Below are positions 24,001 to 31,375 of a DNA stretch of 64,000 nucleotides, in pieces. Origin of the DNA: Glycomyces harbinensis (GTDB lineage Bacteria > Actinomycetota > Actinomycetes > Mycobacteriales > Micromonosporaceae); NCBI RefSeq assembly GCF_900101745.1, contig NZ_FNAD01000005.1:62001-126000 (forward strand), written 5' to 3'. Each line of letters opens with the position of its first letter. Within the stretch, counting starts at the first letter, position 1. Below the pieces are notes generated by a model that made no database searches, was not told the origin of the DNA, and saw only the letters and a list, made by a program, of their open reading frames with translations. Position numbers and translations under genes: made by a program.

Positions 24001-26805
24001 CTAGAGGTCGAGCTTCGCCAGTTCGGTGCGGGAGGAGACGCCGAGTTTCGGGTAGGCGTTGTAGAGGTGGTAGCCGACGGTGCGGGGGCTGACGAAGAGC
24101 TGCTCGCCGATCTGGCGGTTCGTCAACCCGTCCGCGGCCAGGCGCACGACCTGGAGCTCCTGCGGGGTGAGCAGTTCGGCGAGGTCGGGTTTGGACTCGA
24201 TGGCGGTCGAGTCGCCCGCGGCGCGCAGTTCGCCTTGGGCCCGTTGGGTCCACGGGACGGCGCCGAGCCGTTCGAACACCTCGGTGGCCTCGCGCAGGTG
24301 CGCTCGCGCCTCGTTGATGCGGCGCACGCGGCGCAGCCATTCGCCGTAGACCAGTTCGGTGCGGGCGCGTTCGAACGGGTCGATGTCGTCGGCGCGGTGC
24401 AGTTCGACGGCGCGCGCGAAATGCGTCCCCGCCTCGGCCTCGGTCGCCATGAGCGCCCGGCACCGCTCGACGAGGGCCTCCCAGTAGGAGCGGCCCGTCG
24501 CGTCGGCCCAGTCGGCGAACCAGTCGAAGGCCTCCTTGACCTCCGCGAGCCGCCCGGACCGGAACGCGGCCTCCACCAGGGTGGGCACCTGCGTGAGCAC
24601 CTCCATGGGGGTGACCCCTTCGGCGATGCGCAGCAGCCGGTCGAACGCGGCCTCGTAGCGCCCGAGCCCCAGCTCCAGCAGGCCCAGGGCGGTGTCCGCG
24701 GGGATCACCGAGTCCTCGGGGGCGTCCTCGATCGCGGCGGCCACGAGTTCGCGGCAGCGCCGCTCCTCGCCGCGGATGGCCGCGATCGGCAGCAGCACCC
24801 AGATGCGGCCCTGCATGAGCGCCCGGCGGTCGTTCTGCTCGTGCGCCAGCTCGATCGCGCTGGAGGCCGACGCCTGCGCGTCCGCGTACCGCCCGTAGTG
24901 GAACTGCGTCTGGGCCTGCACCAGGAGCGCCTGCACGAGCGGGCTCAGCGCCCCGCGCTCGCGGCAGGCCCGCACCTGCTCGGCCGCCGCCTGGTACGCC
25001 GCCGGCACGTCGCCCGCGAGGAACCGCCAGCGCGCGGCCAGGACCTGGTCGAACGCCTGGAAGTCCTCGTGGAGCGGCTGGTAGTAGTCGTAGAGGGAGC
25101 GCAGCGCGTCGACCGCCTCCCCGGCGGTGTCGTCGGGCTGGCGGTTGAGCCCGGCGGCGGCGCGGGCGAGCCGGCGCACCCACGCGTTGTTGGAGCCGCC
25201 GTACTTGGAGGCCAGGCCCGAGGCGTACTTGACCTTCGCGAAATCGCCGGTCTCCCAGGCGTTCCACACGCCCCGCAGCAGCGGGTAGCCGGTGTTCTCG
25301 TGCCCGGTCGCGGCGTAGTGCTCGGCCGATTCCATCCACACGTCGAAGCCCTTGGAGTGACCGGCCCAGGAGAGGATCGTGGCCCGGATGAGGGCCGCGC
25401 GGGCGAGGAGCACGTGGTCGTCGGTGAGGCGCTCGGCGGCCTCGGCGAGTTCGATCGCCTTGCCGGTCATCCCTGCGGCGTAAGCGCATTGGGCGGCCTC
25501 GACGAGGCGGCGGCCCCGGCGGCAGGGGTCGGGGGTGAAGCTCGCGGCGCGTTCGAGGGCGGCCATCTCGGCGACGCAGCCGCCGCGTTCGGCCTCATAG
25601 GACGCGATGGATTCGAGTGCGGCGGCGGCCTTCTCGTCGAATCCGGTGGTGGCGGCGGCGAGGTGGCGCGCGGCGCGGATGTCGTCGTCGCCGAACGCCT
25701 CGGAGAGCGCCCGGTGGGCCTCGATCCGCCTCGCCCGCGGCGCCGAATGGTAGGCGGTGGAACGGATCAGCGGGTGGACGAACTCGATGCGCCCCCGGTG
25801 GTACCGCAGCAGATCGTCCACTTCGGCCGGTTCGAGGTCGGTGAGGCTGGCGCCGAGGAACTGCGCGGCCTCGGCGATGACGGCGGTCTCGCCGGTCTCC
25901 TCGGCGGCCGCGAGCAGCATGATCGTGCGGGTCGACTCGGGGAGGGCGATGATCCGCTCGGTGAACGCCTGCTTGATGCGCGAGGTCGTGGAGTAGCGGC
26001 TGTTCGAGGTGTCGGCGCCCAGCAGCGACTCGTCGTTGTCGGCGGCCGGGAGCTCCAAGAGCGCCAGGGGGTTCCCCTCGGCCATGCGCAGGATCCAGTC
26101 GCGGCCGGTGAACGGGATCTGGTCGGCGCGCATGTCGATGATCGCCTGGGACGCGGGCAGGTCGAGCGGCCCGAGGGTGAGCTCGGGGATGCCGGGGGCC
26201 GGGAAGTCGGGGGCGAAGCCGTCGCGCACGACCAGGACCATCGTGATCGACTCGGTCGACAGTCGCCGGGCGGCGAACAGGAGCGCGTTGGTCGAGTCGC
26301 GGTCGAGCCAGTGGGCGTCGTCGATGACCACGTACACCGGCTGCTTCGCGGACGCGTCGACCAGGAGGTTCAGGAGCGCGAGGCCGACCTGCAGCGAGTG
26401 GGCGCCGCCGGTGCCGTCGCCCATGCCCAGGGCGGTGCGCAGCGCGTCGGCCTGCGCGGCGGGGAGGCGGTCGATGTGGTCGAGCAGCGGGTGGAGCAGC
26501 ATCTGCAGGCCCGCATAGGACCAGGTGTGCTCCGCCTCGACGCCGAGGGTGCGCAGGACGGTGAAGCCCTCGGCGCGGGGGATGACGGCGTCGACGATCG
26601 CGGACTTGCCGATGCCCGGCTCGCCCCGGACGACGAGCGCGCCGCCGTGGCCGAGGCGGGCGCCGTCCATAAGCGCCTGGATCGCGTCGAGTTCGACGTC
26701 GCGTCCGACCAGCGCGGTGCGCGGCGTCGCGGGGTCCCAGTCGGGAGCGTCGTCCCGGGTCTGGCGCGCGGCGGACTGCGCGGCGGGGCCGGATCTGAAC
26801 TGCAC
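24001..26805 (-). CDS. LuxR-family ATPase regulator (LAL type) 2
   Basis: The 934-residue product has the same plan as LAL regulator 1: Walker A GEPGIGKSA, Walker B VYVVIDDAHWLD, a long helical middle and a C-terminal LuxR helix-turn-helix (LTPQELQVVRLAADGLTNRQIGEQLFVSPRT). The two are clearly paralogues. I chose the GTG at 26805, since GGAG lies 5 bases upstream. The upstream ATG at 26871 falls inside the operator-like motif and would put its own promoter within the gene. That motif begins exactly 39 bases before TACGCT on this strand, so the regulator probably controls itself or is controlled by its paralogue. Confidence 0.9.
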   Translation of the reverse strand: MQFRSGPAAQSAARQTRDDAPDWDPATPRTALVGRDVELDAIQALMDGARLGHGGALVVRGEPGIGKSAIVDAVIPRAEGFTVLRTLGVEAEHTWSYAGLQMLLHPLLDHIDRLPAAQADALRTALGMGDGTGGAHSLQVGLALLNLLVDASAKQPVYVVIDDAHWLDRDSTNALLFAARRLSTESITMVLVVRDGFAPDFPAPGIPELTLGPLDLPASQAIIDMRADQIPFTGRDWILRMAEGNPLALLELPAADNDESLLGADTSNSRYSTTSRIKQAFTERIIALPESTRTIMLLAAAEETGETAVIAEAAQFLGASLTDLEPAEVDDLLRYHRGRIEFVHPLIRSTAYHSAPRARRIEAHRALSEAFGDDDIRAARHLAAATTGFDEKAAAALESIASYEAERGGCVAEMAALERAASFTPDPCRRGRRLVEAAQCAYAAGMTGKAIELAEAAERLTDDHVLLARAALIRATILSWAGHSKGFDVWMESAEHYAATGHENTGYPLLRGVWNAWETGDFAKVKYASGLASKYGGSNNAWVRRLARAAAGLNRQPDDTAGEAVDALRSLYDYYQPLHEDFQAFDQVLAARWRFLAGDVPAAYQAAAEQVRACRERGALSPLVQALLVQAQTQFHYGRYADAQASASSAIELAHEQNDRRALMQGRIWVLLPIAAIRGEERRCRELVAAAIEDAPEDSVIPADTALGLLELGLGRYEAAFDRLLRIAEGVTPMEVLTQVPTLVEAAFRSGRLAEVKEAFDWFADWADATGRSYWEALVERCRALMATEAEAGTHFARAVELHRADDIDPFERARTELVYGEWLRRVRRINEARAHLREATEVFERLGAVPWTQRAQGELRAAGDSTAIESKPDLAELLTPQELQVVRLAADGLTNRQIGEQLFVSPRTVGYHLYNAYPKLGVSSRTELAKLDL

Positions 26806-26841
26806 GGCGTCTCCATCCTCAGGACGACCGGGGACGCCGCA

Positions 26842-26999
26842 AGCGTATCCGCGCCCCGGCCCCGGTCGCATCTGTCATTCGACTGGGGTCGACCGGGGCC
26901 GCCGCCACCTGGTCGAACGCCCGGGCCTACCGGGTTCGCGCACCAGTCGCCGGGACCGGTCGTTCGACCGGGGCGCCCGGACGCGAACCGCCCTAGCGT
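26842..26999. promoter_or_regulatory. Divergent promoters with two operator-like sites
   Basis: The minus-strand motif CCAGTCGAATGACAGATG (26869-26886) is 39 bases before TACGCT (26842-26847), upstream of LAL regulator 2. On the plus strand a perfect CCGGTC-N4-GACCGG palindrome (26956-26971) is 38 bases before TAGCGT (26994-26999), which is 7 bases before the ATG of the half-size MFS gene. Confidence 0.55.
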
Positions 27000-27006
27000 C
27001 GTTCCC

Positions 27007-27615
27007 ATGACCGCTACGACTGAGACCCGCATGGACCGCCGCAGGGCCCGCGACACCGCGCCGCCGCGCTGGGCGCCGGCCCTGTGGGGCGCGTACGCCC
27101 AGGCCGTGGCCTTCGCGGCCGCCGCGGTGACCGCGTTCCTGTCATCCGACGTCGCCGCCGGCTTCGACGCGGAGGCGGCGACGCGGTGGTGGCCCCTGGC
27201 GGCGTTCGCGGTCGGTTTCGTCGCCGCCTCGAACGCGGTGCGGCACACCGGCGGGCTTGCCGGTGCGCGGCGGAACGGTTCGATCGCCTTGGCGGTCATG
27301 GTGTTCGCCGCCCTGGCGCTGGCGCTCGCCCCGTTCTTCGCATTCGCGGTGGGCGCGGCCGGAGTGCTGGGCGCGGCCGCGGGCCTGACCGTGATGATCG
27401 CGGGGCGGGTCGTGGCGGCGGCCGAGATCGGGGACGGTTCGGCCTCGGTGACGCTGTCGGCGGCGGCCCTGCTGGGCGGCATCGCGGCGGGCGTGGGGGC
27501 GCTGTTCGCGCTGCCGCTGTACGGATGGCGCGGCGTGTTCGGGCTCGTGGTCGTCCTCGCCGCCCTCGCCGCGTGGCAGTTCGCCGCGTATGTCCCATCG
27601 GAGCGTGAGCGTTAG
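27007..27615 (+). CDS. Half-size MFS-like membrane protein
   Basis: This 202-residue protein has about six hydrophobic helices. It resembles only the N-terminal half of an MFS transporter, including the one upstream: a helix, a degenerate motif A (RHTGGLAGARR in place of GRLADR.GRR), then helices and YGWRGVF, which matches DWRGLF in the full-size protein. It ends cleanly at TAG after a basic tail, with no second half in any frame. It may work as a dimer or be a regulator of transport; it could also be a decayed transporter. It shares its control region with LAL regulator 2. Confidence 0.7.
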   Translation: MTATTETRMDRRRARDTAPPRWAPALWGAYAQAVAFAAAAVTAFLSSDVAAGFDAEAATRWWPLAAFAVGFVAASNAVRHTGGLAGARRNGSIALAVMVFAALALALAPFFAFAVGAAGVLGAAAGLTVMIAGRVVAAAEIGDGSASVTLSAAALLGGIAAGVGALFALPLYGWRGVFGLVVVLAALAAWQFAAYVPSERER

Positions 27616-27745
27616 CGAACCGTGACGTGAGCTTCGACAGAAGTACGTGTGGTCTTTGAGGTTCGAATGCAACGATGAGTCGTCCGGGTATTCGGAGGTT
27701 TTACCCGGCACGCGGGCACCGGCCGTCCTGTGGCGGTGTCCGAAC

Positions 27746-27781
27746 GAGGGCCCTGGGGAGGTTCGAGACCCCGGGGCCCTC
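27746..27781. terminator. Bidirectional terminator hairpin
   Basis: A 13-bp stem with one mismatch (27746-27758 with 27769-27781) and a 10-base loop lies between the half-size MFS gene and the convergent HMG-CoA lyase gene. Confidence 0.6.
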
Positions 27782-27853
27782 GCCATGCCCCCGCTCGACG
27801 GCCGCTTGCGGGCCGCTCGGCCTGAAGGGGGCTTCAGGCCGCTTCAGGTCCGC

Positions 27854-28759
27854 TTAAGGTTTCGGTGACAGACTCGTCCTGGGTCCGGCGCGCAGCACGC
27901 CGGATTCGAGGGGTCGGCTCACGATCTCCTGCGCGAGTCCGGCGGTGCGGATGAGCGCGTCGAGGTCGATGCCCGTGGCGACGCCCATGTCGTGGAGCAT
28001 GTGCACGACCTCCTCGGTGGCGACGTTCCCGGTGGCGCCCGGCGCGAACGGGCACCCGCCGATGCCGCCGACGCTCGCGTCGAACTCGGTGACGCCGCGG
28101 TCGAGCGCGGTGAGCAGGTTCGCGAGCGCGGTGCCGCGGGTGTCGTGGAAGTGCATGAGCATCGGCAGGCCGGTGCCGACGGCGTCGAGCAGGTCGGTCA
28201 CGCGGCGGGGCGTGCCCATCCCGGTGGTGTCGCCGAAGGCGACCCGCCCGGCCCCGGCGGCCTCGGCCGCCTCGACGATGCGCGCGACCTGCGCGGGGTC
28301 GATGTCGCCTTCGAAGGGGCAGCCGAAACTGGTGGCGATGATGACCTCGACCGAGGCCAGGTGCTCGCGGGCCAGCGCGCAGATGTCGGGCAGTTCGGCG
28401 AGGGACTCGGCGACGGAGCGGCCGACGTTGGCGCGGTTGTGGGTCTCGGAGGCCGAGACGACCACTTCGACGGCGGTGAATCCCGCGGCGAGGGCGCGCT
28501 CGACGCCTTTGCGGTTGGGCGCCAAGGCGGAGTAGCGGATGCCGGAGTGCTTCTCGACGGCCGCCCAGACTTCGGCGGCGTCGGCCATCTGCGGCACGGC
28601 CTTGGGGCTCACGAAGCTGACGGCCTCGATGCGCGACAGGCCGGTGCGCGAGAGGGCGTCGATGAGCCGGATCTTGTCGGCGGTGGGGACGGGCGGTTCG
28701 TTCTGGAGTCCGTCGCGGGGGGCGACCTCGCGCAGTGAGACCCGGTCGGGCTGGTGCAT
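27854..28759 (-). CDS. Hydroxymethylglutaryl-CoA lyase
   Basis: The 301-residue enzyme splits HMG-CoA into acetyl-CoA and acetoacetate, the last step of leucine breakdown. The DRE-TIM barrel signature is clear: REVAPRDGLQNE at the N-terminus, MHFHDTRGTA (metal-binding histidines) and GGIGGCPFAPGATGNVATEE with the active-site cysteine. The ATG follows AGGAGG. None of the other leucine-pathway enzymes (isovaleryl-CoA dehydrogenase, methylcrotonyl-CoA carboxylase) are here. A TetR gene lies 273 bases upstream on the same strand and may control it. Confidence 0.93.
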   Translation of the reverse strand: MHQPDRVSLREVAPRDGLQNEPPVPTADKIRLIDALSRTGLSRIEAVSFVSPKAVPQMADAAEVWAAVEKHSGIRYSALAPNRKGVERALAAGFTAVEVVVSASETHNRANVGRSVAESLAELPDICALAREHLASVEVIIATSFGCPFEGDIDPAQVARIVEAAEAAGAGRVAFGDTTGMGTPRRVTDLLDAVGTGLPMLMHFHDTRGTALANLLTALDRGVTEFDASVGGIGGCPFAPGATGNVATEEVVHMLHDMGVATGIDLDALIRTAGLAQEIVSRPLESGVLRAGPRTSLSPKP

Positions 28760-28890
28760 GGTCGCCTCCTGGGGCCGCCGTCGGCCGTCGCCTACGAGCC
28801 CATGCTAACCCGAAGTCCCGCATCGCGGGACGGGCGAGTCGCGGAGCGTCTACGCGAATCGGACATCCGGAGCGCCCCCGACTCAACGGT

Positions 28891-28909
28891 CCCTCGGGGG
28901 TCCGACGAT
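28891..28909 (-). repeat. Dispersed intergenic repeat, copy 3
   Basis: Read on the minus strand, this is ATCGTCGGACCCCCGAGGG, matching the core of the two copies after radA. It lies in the gap between the TetR and HMG-CoA lyase genes. Confidence 0.6.
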
Positions 28910-29032
28910 GCGCGAGGGGATCGGCGCGAGGGGATCGGGAGTGTCTCGGCGGATCCCGGCAAATCGGGCGCCGACGACGCGGCCGCCGCCGCTCGGGCAG
29001 GCGGGAATCAACGGCCCGGCGGCCTCGGCGTC

Positions 29033-29623
29033 CTAGCCCGGGTCGAGGGCCCGCAGGGCCGCCGCTCGCAGGAGCGCGGCGGTCTCGTCGGCGCTGACCT
29101 CTTGGCCCAGCGACAGGTACGGCGTCGAGTTCATCAGACCGAACGCCCCGTGCGCGAGCACCCTCGCCTGCTCCGGCTTCAGGCCCGGCCGCAGCCGGCA
29201 CAGCACCCCGACCCACTCCTCGACGTACACGCGCTGCAGCTTGCGCACCTCCCGCCGCGGCTCCTCGGGGAGCCGGTCGAGCTCGTGCAGGTGCAGGATG
29301 ACGATCTCGGGCGAGTCGATGACGACCTCCAGGTGGAAGTCGACGAGGGCCTCCAGCGCCGCCTGCGGCTCGTCCGAGTGCAGCGACGCCCAGTGCCGCC
29401 CGCCCGACAGGAGCCGCTCCGAGACGGGGATGAGCGCGTCGGCGAGCATCTGCTCCTTGCCGCCCTTGAAATGGTGGTACAGCGCCGGCCCGGTGATGGA
29501 GGCGGCCGCGCCGATGTCGTCCATCGACACCCCGTGGTAACCGTGCTTGGCGAGCAGTTTCACGGCGACGTCGAGGATCTCGCGGCGGCGTTTGGAGCCG
29601 CCCCGCCCATCGGCTGCATTCAT
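29033..29623 (-). CDS. TetR family transcriptional regulator
   Basis: This 196-residue repressor has the TetR DNA-binding domain (REILDVAVKLLAKHGYHGVSM, then GPALYHHFKGGKEQML). The ligand domain is helical and ends in a style seen in TetR proteins of acyl-CoA and lipid metabolism (AHGAFGLMNSTPYL). The ATG at 29623 follows GGTGGAA; the frame is open further upstream but without family similarity. It is upstream of HMG-CoA lyase on the same strand, so control of fatty-acid or branched-chain catabolism is a fair guess. Confidence 0.88.
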   Translation of the reverse strand: MNAADGRGGSKRRREILDVAVKLLAKHGYHGVSMDDIGAAASITGPALYHHFKGGKEQMLADALIPVSERLLSGGRHWASLHSDEPQAALEALVDFHLEVVIDSPEIVILHLHELDRLPEEPRREVRKLQRVYVEEWVGVLCRLRPGLKPEQARVLAHGAFGLMNSTPYLSLGQEVSADETAALLRAAALRALDPG

Positions 29624-29784
29624 TTCCACCCCGATGAGGTTACTCGGGCGTAGTCGCCGGAGGAGGGAGCAAAAGCCCACTTTCGCCGGCGCACGCCCCC
29701 CGGAAACGCACCGGCCGCACCCCGATCCCGGGATGCGGCCGACTGTCGAGCAGCGCCCTGGTGCGAGCGTTGCGGTACCCGCCG

Positions 29785-29810
29785 CGGGAGGCCAGACACA
29801 TCGCCTCCCG
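29785..29810 (-). terminator. Hairpin after the MscS/CmpX-like gene
   Basis: CGGGAGGC (29785-29792) pairs with GCCTCCCG (29803-29810), 10 bases past the stop at 29820. Confidence 0.4.
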
Positions 29811-29819
29811 AGGCGTTCG

Positions 29820-30668
29820 CTACTGGTCGGGGCCGCGCATGCGGCGCTCGGCCTCGCCCATCGCACCGGTCGCCGGAGCGGCCGGAGGCGCCGGGGCCTC
29901 CCCCATCGTGCCCGGCGCGGGAGCCTGCGTGTCCGCGGCCGCCCCGTAACGCTCCGAGCTGTAGGTCTGCGACATCGACCGGGCGGTCGGGTCCTCGGAG
30001 GTGTTGGCGTCCTTCATCTTGGCCGCCTCGTCCTCGGCGCTGGAGAGCATCCGCTCCCAGCGCTGGCGCATCGGCCCGATGAGGCCGCCGCCGACGCCGA
30101 CGATGGTCACGCCCGCGACGATCGACAGGACGGTCCACATGATCGGCGTCGTCACGGTGGTGGCGATGCCGACCTGGCCGAACGCGGCGACCGCGCCGAA
30201 GAAGATGATCGCGACCTGGCTGATGCGCGCGACGGTCTTGCCGTAGCTGGTGTCCGAGAGCATCCCCTCGACCAGTGCGTACACGGCGTTGGCGATCGCG
30301 AAGGCGACCACGACGATCACGAGTGCGACGAACAGCAGCGGCAGCCAGCCCACGAGCTGGTTGAGCAGGGTCGACACGGGGTTGTTCCCGAACGCCCCGA
30401 ACGCGAGCTGGAGCGTGAACAGCAGCAGCGCGAAGTACACGAGCTTGCCGAGCAGGTCGCTCAGTTCGAATTTGCCGGTGAAGCGCCGCAGGCCCGACCG
30501 CTCGCCGAGCCTGTCGAGGCCGACGCGGTTGAGCAGCTTGCCGACGAGCCTGCCGATCAGTTTGCTGACGAACCAGCCGACGACGAGAATCGCGAGGAAC
30601 GCCAGCGCACGCGGCAGGAACGCGACGACGCTGTCCATCATGTTCTGGAAGCTCTGCGAGATGTCCAT
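29820..30668 (-). CDS. CmpX/MscS-related membrane protein
   Basis: The 282-residue protein has four or five membrane helices arranged as two similar units, each a hydrophobic helix followed by an amphipathic one (AFLAILVVGWFVSKLIGRL, then VALVIVVVAFAIANAVYALVEG). This is the conserved TM-helix repeat found in CmpX and in the N-termini of some mechanosensitive channels. The MscS pore and beta domain are missing. The C-terminal 90 residues are cytoplasmic, rich in Ala, Pro and Met. A role in membrane tension or stress is possible but unproven. TACCCT lies 6 bases before the ATG. Confidence 0.75.
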   Translation of the reverse strand: MDISQSFQNMMDSVVAFLPRALAFLAILVVGWFVSKLIGRLVGKLLNRVGLDRLGERSGLRRFTGKFELSDLLGKLVYFALLLFTLQLAFGAFGNNPVSTLLNQLVGWLPLLFVALVIVVVAFAIANAVYALVEGMLSDTSYGKTVARISQVAIIFFGAVAAFGQVGIATTVTTPIMWTVLSIVAGVTIVGVGGGLIGPMRQRWERMLSSAEDEAAKMKDANTSEDPTARSMSQTYSSERYGAAADTQAPAPGTMGEAPAPPAAPATGAMGEAERRMRGPDQ

Positions 30669-30674
30669 TACCGC

Positions 30675-30680
30675 AGGGTA
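30675..30680 (-). promoter_or_regulatory. -10 box of a leaderless promoter (CmpX/MscS-like gene)
   Basis: On the minus strand TACCCT is followed by GCGGTA and the ATG at 30668. Confidence 0.45.
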
Positions 30681-30767
30681 GGCCCGATAGCACCGTTGTT
30701 CAGGCGTTTCGGGCCAGAAACCGATGACACCGGTGTAAGCACGAGCGCGCCGTGCGGCGCGGGCGGC

Positions 30768-31343
30768 CTACGTCGGCCAAGTGCGCCAATGCATCCAGGA
30801 CTTCGAGGGGGTGGGGCCGCGCTGGTCCTGGTAGCGGGAGAAATGCGCCCCGGCGCCGTAGGGGCGCTCGGCGGGGCTGGTGAGCCCGAACAGGCACAGC
30901 TGGCCGATCTTCATGCCCGGCCACAGCGTGATGGGCAGGTTCGCGACGTTCGAGAGCTCCAGGGTCACATGTCCCGAGAAGCCCGGGTCGATGAATCCGG
31001 CCGTGGAGTGGGTGAGCAGGCCCAGGCGCCCGAGGCTGGACTTGCCCTCGAGTCGCGCGGCCAGGTCGGCCGGGAGCGTGATGACCTCGAGGGTGGAGGC
31101 GAGGACGAACTCGCCGGGGTGGAGCACGAACGGCTCGTCGTCGGCGACCTCGACCGCGGAGGTCAGGTCGTCCTGCTGCTTGGACGGGTCGATGTGGGTG
31201 TACTTCTGGTTGTTGAAGACCCGGAAGCGGCGGTCGAGGCGCACATCGATGCTGGAGGGCTGCACGAGCTCGTCGTCGAACGGCTGAATGCCGAGGCGGT
31301 CGTTCTTGACGGCATCCAGGATGTCGCGATCGCTAAGCAGCAT
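30768..31343 (-). CDS. dcd: dCTP deaminase
   Basis: The 191-residue enzyme deaminates dCTP to feed dTTP synthesis. Family motifs are [10 protein letters not shown] near residue 28, [11 protein letters not shown] in the middle, [18 protein letters not shown] (the active-site loop) and a C-terminal lid ([20 protein letters not shown]). In Mycobacterium tuberculosis the homologous enzyme also hydrolyses dUTP, giving dUMP directly; that may hold here too. TAGCCT is 6 bases before the ATG. Confidence 0.96.
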   Translation of the reverse strand: MLLSDRDILDAVKNDRLGIQPFDDELVQPSSIDVRLDRRFRVFNNQKYTHIDPSKQQDDLTSAVEVADDEPFVLHPGEFVLASTLEVITLPADLAARLEGKSSLGRLGLLTHSTAGFIDPGFSGHVTLELSNVANLPITLWPGMKIGQLCLFGLTSPAERPYGAGAHFSRYQDQRGPTPSKSWMHWRTWPT

Positions 31344-31349
31344 GCGCCC

Positions 31350-31355
31350 AGGCTA
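31350..31355 (-). promoter_or_regulatory. -10 box of a leaderless promoter (dcd)
   Basis: On the minus strand TAGCCT is followed by GGGCGC and the ATG at 31343. Confidence 0.45.
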
Positions 31356-31375
31356 GTTGAAGCCCGACTCCCAGC

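Noticed and set aside
24001..26871. Start of LAL regulator 2 at the ATG at 26871
   Set aside because: That ATG lies inside the operator-like motif and upstream of the predicted -10 box; the GTG at 26805 has a good Shine-Dalgarno sequence.
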